Below are positions 33,141 to 45,333 of a DNA stretch of 64,000 bases, one piece after another. Source of the stretch: Akebia trifoliata (taxonomy: Eukaryota > Streptophyta > Magnoliopsida > Ranunculales > Lardizabalaceae); NCBI GenBank assembly GCA_017979445.1, contig CM030714.1, forward strand, positions 14,813,892-14,877,891. The letters are read 5' to 3'. Every line of letters begins with the position of its first letter. The first letter of the stretch is position 1. The position numbers and the translations under genes are program-made. The notes under the pieces were generated by a model, which worked only from the letters and a program-made list of their open reading frames with translations, made no database searches and was not told the origin of the DNA.

Positions 33141-34100
33141 TCAACAAAGATCTAAAGGCAGGAGGGCTACATAGTCTGAGTCGTTCCCATTTAGAACTAC
33201 ATTCATTGCAGCAATATCAACAGGAGCATAAACTGTGAAAGAGCTTGTTGTATCGGTGCTACTCTCTAGCAATATCAACATACTCTTTCGCCCTTCTTGA
33301 TTCATTATCATACCAATATCTCTAGCTGGCATAACACTTGCAGGGCGTTCACACTGTTGATCTAAGGTAGCAACCCATTGCTTTGCTCCAAATCCAAGGT
33401 CAGATATAACCAGTGTTCTATATATACTGTGAACTACTTTGTCATCTACTTCTACATGTTCGACCCATATGACCTTGGAGTAACTATTTGGCATTTCTTG
33501 GATTAAACAGCCTGATGGCCTTCTTCGACATCTTCATATCGGGCTAGGACGCAGATGATCCAAGGAAACATCGACTACCACCAAAATCGCCTCGGCATGT
33601 TGTTTACAATACCTTACAAAGAAACTCTCTCGAGTCGAAACCAGAGGTGAAAGGATTTGAAATTCTGCTGTCATCACTTGAAGAGCTCCATTATAGTTTT
33701 CTGTTACGTTGGTTGATAGGACTTCTAGAGTCATGGCTCTTGAAATAATGTTAGAAAATATATTCGACCATTGATTCACATCCATGAGGATCTCAACAAG
33801 GTTAATGTGATTCATAATAACAACGGTGGTTTTGGCCCTATTCCCCTCGGGAATGTTTGCATGTACTCATCTTCACTTAGAATCTCATAAGCATGATCAA
33901 GGCTATGCACCCACAACGTTTCCCCTAGTTAGGCCATTCTTATAAGCTATTCCATTGCTGCAACTGCAAGTTCGATGATCAATAGTTTATCTGCCTCAGT
34001 AGGCCTGGAGAGTGATCTCAAGAGGGGCTTGCTCAGGTATCTGCTTCGATGCCTTCACGTCTTACCTAGTGAGTCGTGGTGCTTCGGATGCCAAGGTGGT
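33141..34100 (-). pseudogene. Captured START-domain fragment of an HD-ZIP class IV transcription factor (PDF2/ATML1-like)
   Basis: On the minus strand this reads as the START domain of a host epidermal-identity regulator: [121 protein letters not shown] and SDYVALLP. The order matches the family. Stops interrupt it, including one after RPSPI. Two internal deletions are evident: after GIGPKP, and at SML where about 100 residues are skipped between two similar SML/NML motifs. No intron interrupts the readable stretch. It lies downstream of the Element II integrase in the same orientation, inside the element. The homeodomain is absent. The family assignment is strong; capture through RNA is inference. 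Confidence 0.85.
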
Positions 34101-35553
34101 GATGATGGGGCAAGCTTATCTGAATTCGTGCTTTGGAAGAGATACTTGATTCATTTCTCATCGAGACGTGTAATTGGCACCATATATTATGTATTTTCTT
34201 TTTGTTAGTAAAAAAATGTAATGTGAAACCTTTGGAAAAAGAAAATAGGTTTTTTACTTACTTGGCCTCAGGTGTATCTAATACTTTGAAAACATGAAGT
34301 TTGAATAAGTCCTAGACTTTTCATCCTTGGCCAAAATAGTAGTTTTGAAAATATTTGAATTTTTGTGATTTATCTTTGTCGAATAAATATTGAAGATGCA
34401 GAATATGAACACTTTGATAAAACTTTGTTACTTCGATGATTTATGTGTTTTTGCCAACTACTGAGGATATAGATGTCAATAGCTCTTTGGATTTTTTTAG
34501 AGTCATCCCCAGTGTCCCATATTGGGTAAAAATTGATTGAGCGTGGGACTTGGGATTTCAAAATTATTTTTATTTATTTTTTTTTTGTGTTTTTCCTTAT
34601 TGCCCTTGGCGCTAGTTATAGTTTTCACCAGACCCGGTTTCCACATTTTTGCGCATCGATGCCCTTTTGGATTTTTATCGTGCCGGTGGCTTTGGTCTTG
34701 TCATAGTCTGATTTTTTTACTCATAGCCCTTTCAGGTTTTCACTATGTCCTTGCAGACTATGCTTGTATATTTTTGAATTTTTACATAAATTCTTGTTTG
34801 GAGCCTCTGTGTCTTTGTGGCTTGGTGACTCAAGTTGAGCTACGAGATTAGTGACTCTACTCTTATAGTGACGATCTTTCTTGAGTGATCGATCTAGATT
34901 CTCCTCTCGAGTTTACTGACGACTATTCGTGGTTCTACAACTCAAGTTGAGCCGTGAGATCGCTACTCTACACTTCGAGTACTTTTTTTTTTCGAATATC
35001 AGATCTAGACTCCCCTCTCGAGTCTTTCAACGACTAATAAGACTTGAGGTCCGTATCAAGTTACAAGATCATTGGTTCTACCATTGTCATTGTGAAGCCT
35101 TTAGAACATTTCCTGATCTGAAAGGACTTTTGATGGGACAAAATGTTGGCTTAGGTTTAAGAGTAGTGGAAAAGATACAAAAAATTTAAGATCTGGATCT
35201 ATCTAGAGTGGGTTACATGTGGGGTTTGTCTATTTTTATTTCGAAAAGGTGATCTATGTCTCCTCCCAACGTCTCTCGAACTTGTTTAGACTGGAGATTT
35301 GGGTCGAGCTCAAGGTCAAGTATTCGATTTTTGATTTTTTGATTTTTTTGTATTTTTAGCCGTTCACAGTTTATCTTCATGCGGGCCAGGAGTACTTTGA
35401 TGCTTTGATTTTTCTGATTCTTTTTTTTTTGTACTGTTGACTCGCCCCAGTCTTAGGTTAAGAAATGAACGTAATGACTCAAAAGGGTTGACTAGGTTAG
35501 ATAATTATTTTTAGGATAGCAAAGATGACATTTCGTCATCTCAAGATCAGGCC
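34101..35553 (-). other. Element II 3' region with imperfect 110-bp repeats
   Basis: Between the host fragment and integrase. At about 34815-35300 phrases such as CTCAAGTTGAGC, GAGATC and CTAGATTCTCCTCTCGAGT recur about every 110 bp with many substitutions. No coding family is seen. Confidence 0.5.
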
Positions 35554-36620
35554 TCAGGCGTAGTATTTCTTGACAGTGTCAGCATTGATCGATTGTGGGA
35601 AGACTTGTCCGTCCATTTATGTGAGAATCAGAGCTCCTCCCGTCATTACCTTTTTCACGATAAAAGTCCCTCATAGTTTGGTCGAAAATTTTCCCTATCG
35701 TCTTCTTGGATTGGCAAGATTTTCTTCAAAACAAGGTCTCCTGGTGAGAAATCTCTAGGCTTGAATTTTTTGTTGTAGGCCCGAGCTATTCGTCGTTGAT
35801 AGATTTGTCCCTGGCAAATAGTTGCAAGTCGTTTCTCCTTTATTAAATTTAGTTGATCGAATCGAGCTTGAATTCATTCTGTTTCATCTAACTTTGCTTC
35901 TTTTAAGATTTGGAGGGAGAGAATCTCAACCTCGACGGGTAAGACTGCTTCCATTCAGTATACCAGTGAGTACGGAGTTGCCCCAGTTGAGGTTCGTAAT
36001 GAAGTCTGATAGGCATGAAGGGCGAAAGGCAACATGTCGTGCCAATCCTTGTATGTGACTGTCATTTTCTCGATGATTCTTTTGATATTCTTGTTGGCAA
36101 CCTCAATTGCTCCGTTAATCTTGGGTCTGTAAGGTACAGAGTTGTAATGAGTAATCTAGAAGTCTTCGCACATCTTGATCATATCCTTGTTCTTAGCGTT
36201 TGTCTTTGACAAACTTTAAGACATTGCTTTTGGTGACATTGGCATATGATGTAGCTTCTACCCATTTTGTGAAGTAATCGATAGCGACCAGGATGAAGCG
36301 ATGTCCATTTGAAGCTTTTGGTGAGATCTGTCCAATAACGTCCATGCCCCAAAGTGAGAAGGGCCATGGAGTAGTCATACTGTGTAATTCTGAAGGTGAG
36401 CGTTGATCTTATTGGCATAGATTTGGTAGAGATGGCATTTACGAACGTGCTGATAGCAATTGCTTTCCATTGTAGTCTAGTAATATCCCATTCTCATGAT
36501 CTTCTTGGCAAGCATGTGACCATTCATGTGAGGTCCGCAGACTCTACCATGTACGGTCTCGATCAATCGTTTGCTGTTTTTGTGATACAACGGAGAAGAA
36601 CCTCGTGATGTGATTTTTTG
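35554..36620 (-). pseudogene. Element II integrase (broken)
   Basis: The minus strand shows the catalytic core start (PWPFSLWGMDVIGQISPKAS, then YFTKWVEATSYA), then after a frameshift INGAIEVANKNIKRIIEKM with the catalytic Glu. These are followed by the C-terminal LPFALHAYQTSLRTSTGATP, then GDLVLKK and GPFIVKK. It ends at a TGA (plus 35554-35556) after VKKYYA. The second catalytic Asp falls in a degraded stretch near 36180. Very like the Element III integrase but more damaged. Confidence 0.82.
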
Positions 36621-37400
36621 AATAGAGTCCCGTTACTTAGGAAGAATTGTCCTGCCAATCTTTGGATGGTCCTTCGTTCATTTACTGTTATGTCTGACGG
36701 GATAGTTAGATCTTCTAAGTATGCATTGATGTCTGAATACCCAGATTTTTCCTTGGACTCTACTATATCCACTGGCAAACAATAGGTTGGTTCGTCTTGG
36801 ATGCCAATTTCAATAGGATCGATGACTAGGTCTTTTGAAATACTGATCATGGAAGCAAGCGTGGCCAATGCATCTGCAAACTGATCTTTGACTCGTGGCA
36901 TGTAAGTGAATGAGATCCTGGTGAAGTTTGAGCTCAGTTCTTCCAAGTACTCATGGTAAGGGACTAATCTTTGTTCTCGAGTCTTCCATTATCCAATTGT
37001 CTAATAGATCACTAGACTTGAATCTTCGAATACATCGATTTCGTCAACTTTCAAGTTGATTGCTGCTTTTAACCCTACGATATATGCTTCATACTCTGCC
37101 TCGTTATTGGAACATTGGAATTTCAATCGGATGGCGATCGGAACATGAGATCCATCTAGCTTGATCAAAACTGCCCCTATTTCATTTCCTTTCTAATTTG
37201 CAGCTCCGTCAAAATACATCTTCCAACCTTACTCTTTGTCATTATCTTCAACTTCTGTCAATATAGGATGGCCTCATCTGGGAAATTTGTCTTTAATGGC
37301 TCATAGTCAGTTAAGGGATGCTCAGCTAAATGGTCGGCAATGGCTTGTCCCTTGATTGCCTTTTGAGTGACATAGGTGATGTCGAACTCCGATAATAATA
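36563..37400 (-). pseudogene. Element II second RNase H and integrase zinc region (broken)
   Basis: The minus-strand frame 36946-36563 contains YMPRVKDQFADALATLASMI, the tether after the plant-type RNase H, and ITVNERRTIQRLAGQFFLSN leading into integrase. The RNase H core itself (about 36960-37260) is readable only in pieces, for example around AEYEAYIVG-like coding near 37070-37120, and is split by stops. Confidence 0.65.
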
Positions 37401-38640
37401 ATTGTCATTTTGTTGTACGACCTGTTACCGCTGGCTTCTCGAAGAGATACTTGAGAGGGTCCATTCGAGCGATAAGCAAAATTGAGTAGCTGAGGAGGTA
37501 GTGACACAATCGTTGAGATGCCCAGACCAGTGCACAACAAGTTTTTTTAAGCGCTGAGTACTTTGCCTCATAATCGGTGAACTTCTTGTTGAGATAGTAA
37601 ATGGCTTGCCCTTTTTGACCTGACTCGTCGTGTTGCCCCAGTACACAGCCCATAGACGTTTCTTGTACTGAGATATACAATAATAAGGGTCGTCCTAGCA
37701 TAGGAGGAACCAAGACTGGCAGATTGAGTAAATAATTCTTTATTTTGTCGAAGGCTTCTTGACAATCTTCATTCCATGCTTTTGGTACATTTTTTTCAAT
37801 AGTTTGAAGACTGGTTCGCAGATAGGTGTGAGGTGCACAATAAATCTATTGATATACTGTATTCTACCCAAAAACGCTCTGATGTCCCTTTCTGACACTG
37901 GTGCTTTCATTTCAAGAATGTACTTGGTCTTTGCTGGATCTATCTCGATGCCTCTTCTACTGACGATAAAACCTAACAATTTTCCTGATGTTGCCCCAAA
38001 GACGCATTTTACTGGATTAAGCCTCAGACTGTACTTCCTTAGTTGATCGAACAATTTTCTCAAGTTTATCAGATGGTCATTTTCCAAGTTAGACTTAGCA
38101 ATCATATCATCCACATAAACCTCCATTTCTTTATGGATCATATTGTAAAATAAAGTCGTCATTGCGCGTTGATAGGTTGCCCCAACGTTCTTGAGTCCAA
38201 ATGTTATGACTTTGTAATGAAAAGTGCCCTAGGGTGTGATGAATGTTGTTTCTCCTGGTCTTCTTCTACCATTTTTATCTGATTGTAGCTTGAGAAACCA
38301 TCCATGAATGAGAACATACCATGTCCTACTGTGCTATCAACTAGAGTGTCGATGTGGGGTAATGGAAAATCATTATTAGGACTGACTTTGTTTAAATCTT
38401 GATAATCGACACACATTCGTACTTTTTCGTCCTTCTTTGGTACCGGAACGACATTGGCTAGTCATTCGGAGTACATGGAGACTACGAGAAATTCTGCTTG
38501 GAACTGTTTCATCACTTCGTCTTTGACTTTGAGTGTCCATTCTGGCTTGAGTCTTCTTAACTTTTGTTTGATCGACTTGCTCCTAGGAGCGAACGACAGC
38601 TTATGAACAACGAGATCTGTGTCTAACCGGGCATATCTCT
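37401..38640 (-). pseudogene. Element II reverse transcriptase and RNase H
   Basis: Minus-strand fragments in order: LRRLKPEW region near 38550, CVDYQDLNKVSPNNDFPLPH (from 38416), FMDGFSSYNQIKM, the catalytic VYVDDMIAKS, then KCVFGATSGKLLGFIVSRRG. The RNase H follows (LLLYISVQETSMGCVLGQHD, then MDPLKYLFEKPAVTGR). The catalytic aspartates survive. A stop near 38465 replaces a Trp (TGG to TGA), and at least three frameshifts break the frame. Confidence 0.85.
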
Positions 38641-40640
38641 ATGGGACCAGGCAAAGATGTCTTGATAATTACGCAATAGGTCAATCATTTCTTCTTTTTA
38701 CTGAGGGGTTAACAAGGACTCCAATTTTTACATCACGTGGGTCATCTTTAGTGCCGAGATTAATCGAATTTGTATCCTCAATATTTGGTTGAACACCTTT
38801 CTCATGTCATTTTAGAAGGTCCTTGATTGCTTTAGGAGGGTATTCCACTTCGTCCTCAATTCCCATGAGGTCGACGTCAAGTTCGAAATCGAAGTCATAC
38901 TCATCCCTTTCATATTCTGTTATGTCCAAAGGTTCATTTGATTGAAACAAATCCGTTAAATTCAGAGAAAACTCTTTTTTTTGGAAGATATTTATTTTTT
39001 GAGATTTTGAAAACTTTTTTATTTTTTTATTTTTGAGATGTTTTTGATTTTTTTGATTTTTGAAGAATTTTTTATTTTTTTAGTTTTTGAGTACTATTTT
39101 CTAGACATCTGAAATAAGAAGAACAATCATGCATTAGTAAAGATAAGGAGCCCTCAAAACAGTTTTTACCTGAGGACGAGGGCTTGTTATGATCATCGGA
39201 CAAATTGATTTTGCCTAAAGGCATTTTTTTAGGCCTCAGCAGCCTCAATGGTTAGAGGGAATTCTTCTCAATTGTTCAAAATCTCCCCTTCCTTGATGGG
39301 GTAGATGATGTGAGATGGTGGTTCTTTGGGTGGTTCGGAGATGACCATGATCTTCGGTTGATTGTTGTCAGAGTTGGGCATAGTTCCTTCCAAGCTTGGT
39401 GGGATAATGACGGATGCCCAGTTGATGTCAGTGGGGAAGGGTGATTTTTTCTCTTGGCTCGTGGTGGTTTCCACTTTTGTGGATTCTGGAGCGATTTTTG
39501 ATAGACTTTCATCGGAATCCCCATTGAATAAGACATCAATACCTTCTATGAAAGATGATTGGGACTCAACGATTGAATCTTCTTGAATGTGCACAAGTTT
39601 GAAATTTACAGTCTTTGGCTTTCTTACTGGTTTTGTCGGCAATGGTTCTGATAAGCTATCGGGTCTAGTCTGTGATTTTGGAAAGCTGACACTGATATGA
39701 TGAACTCTGCCCAGATTCCAGACATTTGATTCACGGTTTTGTTTTCTGGCTAACCGGAGTTCTCTCCTTTTGTCGTTCATATCTGATATATCCTTTTTCA
39801 TGGGCCTGAACCCCAAATCGAAATAAAGGAATGTGTTTTTTTGCTTCGACCGGCGTAGCTTTCCCTTTTCCTCCTGAGCCTAACCCTTGTCTGGGTCGGT
39901 AGCCTTATTTTTTCAATACCCGTCCGATCATCAGATTTTCCCTTGATAACTTTACTTTCTCCTTTTTTCCCTTTTTGACATGATTAACAGCAGCAAACTG
40001 ATAGGAGTGGTAGAGTACTTTGTCCTTTGTCATCTCAATGTCGATAAAGGAGACGTTCGGAGCTTTCCCAGTCGGAATCAAGTTTTTTGCTAGTACAGAA
40101 ATCATCTTCTACCCCATGATGAATTTGACTATTTGGTGCAAAGAGGAAGGCACTACCCCAGCAATATGGATCCAGGACCTGTCGAGCAGTAAGTTGAAGG
40201 TTGTCGGTATTTCTATGACCTCAAACGTTACTTCGAACGTATACGAGCCTATGGTGATCGGTAAATCCACATCTCCCAGAGAGTCCCTTCTATCGAATCC
40301 TCGAACGACCTTGTTGTTGGGTTTGACATGCGACCAATCCACATTGAGTTTTCAAAAGGTTTCGAGAGGACAGACGTTGAGGACTGAGCCAGTGTCGATT
40401 AGTACTTTAGCAACCATCATGCCCTTGCATATGACCATGATATTTAGTGGCTCGATGTATCCCCGCCCCTCTGGTATGAATTCACTCTCTATGAAAATGA
40501 TGGGATTGGGAGTCATGATTTGGTCGACTGTTTGTTCTAGCTGTTCGGGCTAAGTGGTCGAAGGTACATGTGATTTTCCCAGAACTCTTAGTAGTACCTC
40601 TTGATGTTCTTCTGACTTTTGTAGCAAACCTAAAATGCTG
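38641..40640 (-). pseudogene. Element II protease, G-patch region and linker
   Basis: The minus strand near 40415-40380 reads VAKVLIDTGSVLNVCPLETF, with a canonical D-T-G-S active site (Element III has D-N-G-S), then a TGA. FNLLLDRSWIHIAG follows in the frame 40342-40109. Downstream, a region corresponding to the G-patch leads into LYFDLGFRPMKKDISDM (about 39820). An acidic linker rich in Ser and Pro (39816-39268) precedes RT. The segment 38700-39240 is low-complexity. Confidence 0.75.
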
Positions 40641-40642
40641 AT

Positions 40643-42930
40643 CTAAGCTGGCTGTTTGTTCAACTGATCCATGATATTGTGCTCACTCTTACGAATAAGC
40701 TTAATGAAGTATGTTGCTTCGTTGTCTGTCACTTTCGCCATTTTCTCTTCCTTGCCCTCTTCGTTTATCTTCCTCTTCCCATTTTCCTTTATTTTTTCCT
40801 CATCCATTGTTTCTTCCGTGATGCTTATCCCTTTTACTGGCACTCTTTGGCACCTTCCTATTTTGGTCATGTGGCAAATGTCAGCTACCATTACCTTCTT
40901 CATCGTCTTGACCCCTACTGATGTGGTGATAATGGTCTCATAGCTCCAAGGGAATGCTTGGTTAGAGTTGTATGGAAATGATTTTGGTGAGTATATGGTG
41001 ATTGGGGATGGATCAGGTTTTACATTGAAAATAAGAGGTAGCGGTTGTGATTTGGATGTCGTGGTGATAGGAGGGGCTACTTGAAGGGATGGTGGAGTGT
41101 AAGGAATAACGAGAGGTGGTCGTGAGGATGAATGGTAAGGTATGTGAAGGGGGGTCGAATCGAGTTTTAAGGATTTGGCGATGTATAGGGTATGATGAGT
41201 GGTGGTCAGGTGGTAGCATTGGGAATTTGGTGAGTAGATAGATGGTGAGATCAGCCATTTTCAGTAGCGATTGTGTATTTCGATGCTGGTTTGTCATGTA
41301 TTGGTTGGCGATGCTGACTGTTGACATCTCTGGCTCCCTTGTTAAGTGGATTCTAATCTTCGACCCGATAGGAGCTATCAAAGTTGATGGATTAAAATCA
41401 GATTCCCCAAGAATGACATTTACTCTGCGCCCATTTCCCCCTCCATTGTGAGTAGGTAGGGGGTTTTGGTTGATATTCTGTTGTTGAGGTGGGTTTATGA
41501 GCCTGTCCAGTATGAGAGCCTTCTTATCTATCAGGTTTTGTACTGATGTTTGAATTGCCAGCATTGATCTGTAAAGTACCCTGGAGCACCCATATAAAAT
41601 TCACAAAACAAGTTGGGGTTGTATCCTTGTCCTTTCTCAGCTTCTGAATTCGGTGGCCTTTTAGCGAGATATTCTCCCCTGAGTAAGATCGGGAGTAATT
41701 CTGATAATGCCATTGGCAATCTGGTAAATACCCTGTTAACTCTATTGCTTGCTGATTCTGTCCATATTGTGGTGTGGGCTGTGTTGGCACGGCCTGTGGA
41801 GGAACCATCTAGAAAAGATTTTGTGGCGTTGGAGCCCAGGCAGCTAGAGGTACTGGCGTCTAAGGAACTTGTGGTGCCGGTGGCCTCAGAATTGGTGCCT
41901 GAATAAAGAGAGGTTGACTAGGTTGTATATTATTGACTTGCGTTTCCTCTCTCTTCTTGACAAAAGGTACTGATTTTTTCTGTGCCGATGTCCGCAGACC
42001 AGTTCGGATCCCGTCCTCAACCCGGTCTGCTACTTGAACAAGATTTGAGAAAGTGCCAGTGGTATGCCCTACTAAATGGGTGTAGAACGAATGTCCCAAT
42101 GTATAGATAAACGTGGTGTTCATCTCTTGTTCGGTTATAGCGGGCCGTACTTGGGAAGCTGACTCTCGTCACCTCTAGGCATACTCTTTTACTATTTCCC
42201 TCTGCTTCCTCGTCATATCATTCCGGTCCAACCCTACATCTGTGTTGAACCTTTAGTTTTGCCAGAACATCTCAACCAAGTCCTTCCAATTCTTGATAAG
42301 TGAGTAGTCCAACCTTGAGAACCATTTAAGAGCCGACCCTATTAGACTTCTCTAAAACAACTGTACCAACAATCAGTCATCTTCACCATATTGGCACATC
42401 GATCCACAGTATAATTTGAGGTGCGACAGAGGACACCCAACGCCATTATATTTCTCAAATTCTGGGCATTTGAACTTAGCTGGCAGCTGGGTGTTGGGAT
42501 AGAAGCAAAGGTCCCTGAATCTTGTCCCTTTTAAAGTATTTGTACCCTTCATTCGTCTTATTTCCTCTTAGAGAGACTCAATTTGCTGGGCCATTTTGTC
42601 ATCAGTGGCATTTTTTACCTCAGGAACCCTGAAGTCATACTCATCGTCTGGGATTACCACCGGAGGTGGTTGATTATGTGGGATGTAAAGTGGAGGACCC
42701 TAATACATTGGCACAGTAGGAGGTAGGATGGTCTATTGATCTGGTTGTATCTGTTCAGGAGGTTCCGGATTTGATCCAGATGCTTGGTGCTGAGCGGCTT
42801 GCGCTTGTAAAAAGTTAGTACTACTCAAAACGACCATCAACATTTGTTCCTGTCTTTTCGTTGTTTCTACTAGCTTCGCTATCATTGCATTAGCTTTGGC
42901 AAGTTCACTTGTCGCAGGTTGTGGGTCCTT
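40643..42930 (-). pseudogene. Element II gag
   Basis: The minus strand from about 42930 shows a helical N-terminus (YEQLKDPQPATSELAKANAM), then the capsid core (LPAKFKCPEFEKYNGVGCPL, ALKWFSRLDYSLIKNW, RKQREIVKEYA) and, after frameshifts, LVQVADRVEDGIRTGL (42123-41860). The zinc-like motif CEFYMGAPGYFTDQC comes next (41719-41531). The tail (41564-41013) is Pro/Thr-rich. Stops are frequent. It is of the same general type as the Element III gag, but the two are strongly diverged while ORF1 is nearly the same. Confidence 0.8.
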
Positions 42931-43139
42931 GAGTTGCTCATAGTTGATGTAGGTCGAAGGAAATACAGAGGTTTCTCAGGTGTATGTACTTCTTTCGTTT
43001 GGCCACTTTATGCATACAGAAGACCAAACGTTACTGTCTTGTTTACAAAAAGGAACATGCATGACGTTTTATTAAGTTCGGTAATTATTCGGGATAACAC
43101 CCAAAAAGGAAAATCTTAGTTAGGTAAAAAACAATTGTT

Positions 43140-43870
43140 CGTCAACGCGGAACTGGATCGTTTGAGAAAAAATAATTATGTCAACCTAAAGCTGGCATCA
43201 GCACGAAGTTGGAAGAACATTTTGAGAAAGAATTACATCAATCGGAACTGACATCGACACTGAGTCGGTATAATTAAAAAGCGATTACATCAGCACGAAG
43301 CTGGCATCAACATTGAGCTGGCATCAATACGAAGTTGGTAAAATATTTGAAAAGGAATTACATCAGTTGAAGCTAGCATCGACATGAATTCGGAAAAATA
43401 AAAAAAGAATTTCATCAGCATAGGGCTGGCATTGACACGGAGTCGGTAAAATATTTAAAAAAATTACATCAGTCGGAGCTAGCATCAACACGGAGCCAGT
43501 ATAATGAAAAGGCGATTACATCAGCACGAAGTTGGTATCAGCACGGAGCTAGCATCAACACGGAGTTGGTAAAATATTTTGAAAAGGAAATTTCATCAAC
43601 ATGGGACTGGCATCGACATGGAGTCGATAAAATATTTTGAAAAATAATTACATCAGTCGGAGCTGGCATCGACACGGAGTCAGTATAATTAAAAGCGATT
43701 ACATCAGCATGGAGCTGACATCAACACGGAGTTGGTAAAATATTTTGAGAAATGAATTTCATCAGCACGGGACTGGCATCAATACGGAGTCGGTAAAACT
43801 AAAAAAAAAAAAAAGAAATTGCACCAGTCGAAACTGGCATCGACGCGGAGTCAGTGTGACATTTTGTAAA
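43140..43870 (-). repeat. Tandem repeat array between ORF1 and gag of Element II
   Basis: About 730 bp of imperfect repeats around ATTACATCAG, CACGGAGCTGGCATC and GGAGTCGGTAAAAT. Subunits are about 55-65 bp and group into longer units (one about 185 bp, from 43465 to 43650). Element III has no such array in the matching spacer (21285-21728). Confidence 0.85.
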
Positions 43871-44180
43871 AGTAGATTTAACTGAAACAAGTTGAGTTGT
43901 TTGATTGGCTGTCATCCTTGTTAGATCACTGATGGGTTATGGGCTTGATTCGAAATCGTATATGGGTCGTGGATCCATTTGAGGTGGATTATCAATTGCT
44001 GTGTTACCCTTTTGATAATATTTTGGTGAATCCTAAGATTTAATTTTGTACACCAACCCATTAAATAATTCATTTATGCAATGATTATTCACAAAGAAAC
44101 TAAACAAAATTTTATTGAAATATTGAAAATTATTTGACAAATAAGATTTTCCTTGAATAACAACTTTCAATAACTCTGAC

Positions 44181-45333
44181 TTAGATTTTTTTAAATTGAC
44201 GTTTGACTTTGTTTTGATCGTCATCAGGATTCTTGTTTCTTTTGGTTCTAACGACTAACTCTTTGAACTCTACTGATCCATCTAGATATCCTAAGGTGCG
44301 CTTGTTCCAAACCTTCTCAATGAGATGTACTAACTTTTCAGTCAATGGTTCAGGCGGAAAAAATTCTGTGTTGAAGCATCGAAATTCCATAGGCACTCTG
44401 TACTGTTCTGGGATCAAAGCAGGTTGGTAAAAAGATGTCTCCTCCAACCCGATCAAACAGACATAATAAAATCCTTTGGTATCTAAAACAGGATAGTCAG
44501 TCATCCACCAAGGACATCTCAAACACAATATGACGGACAATGCGAGAATCCAACTATTTGTTCCAGGCCTTGACTGAGTTGTGACGCACTAACATGTTTC
44601 TTTTGGAAAAGTGTTCTAGCCTATACTCGAGAGTTGAAGGAATGTCCACAATTTTAAGATGGTCGCAAAGCCACATATAAAATAGGTGAGGGTTTCCTTT
44701 GAAATCCCTTCCCTCACCATTTTTATGGCATCCAAACCTGAGAAGGTTTCAGGTAGAATTAGAGGTACAGGGTTGGCTTTTCTAGAAAGTTGGGAAGCTA
44801 TGTCTATGAAGGACTCAGGGACAGTTTGACCCTCACTTTTGGAGGTCAGTATATACTGGGCTAAGATCCCTAAACATAACCAATAGTCTCTAGTGGGTCG
44901 CCAAGCTTCTACTTTTACATTGATGGGATGACTACGAGAGTGGTATGGACTCAATAAGGGTATTAATCCAATCTCCCGTTATGGACTAAGGCCTTGGTTT
45001 CTTCTTTTGAAATGTTTAGGCCTGTGGCGAGGTCACAAGAATCTCCTATCTTTATTGAAGGCCTGACTAGAGGACCTGAAGTAGATATCCCCATGATGCC
45101 GCAATAATCTTCATGAGTAGGCACAAATGCATATGCCTAATGTGAAAGATATGAAGATAAGGGTTCCAACGCTTAGCCATAGCGCGCAAAAGATTCCAAT
45201 TTATCTCAAACTCGTGGAAGTACAAGGCACATCTCAACATGAGTTTTCCAAAGTTGAATTTCTTTACGGTGTGCATCCCCGTGATGGTTGTTTTGACCAA
45301 CTTGTCGATTGAGTTATTGCTTGCAGCTAGCAT
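44181..45333 (-). pseudogene. Element II ORF1 (Ogre-type extra ORF, broken)
   Basis: Read on the minus strand in three pieces: 45333-45067 (ALYFHEFEINWNLLRAMAKR), 44954-44616 (YWLCLGILAQYILTSKSEGQ, then DIASQLSRKANPVPLILPET) and 44540-44181 (WWMTDYPVLDTKGFYYVCLI, then TLGYLDGSVEFKELVV). It is strongly similar to the Element III copy and preserves its lost Trp and C-terminus. Broken by frameshifts near 45070 and 44600. Function unknown. Confidence 0.75.

Noticed and set aside
33141..34100. A resident functional HD-ZIP IV gene downstream of IF-2
   Set aside because: It has stops and internal deletions, lacks a homeodomain, and lies within the bounds of Element II between integrase and the polypurine tract.
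43140..43870. CRISPR-like array of repeats and spacers
   Set aside because: The repeats are imperfect, the intervals are themselves repeated, and the context is a plant retrotransposon.
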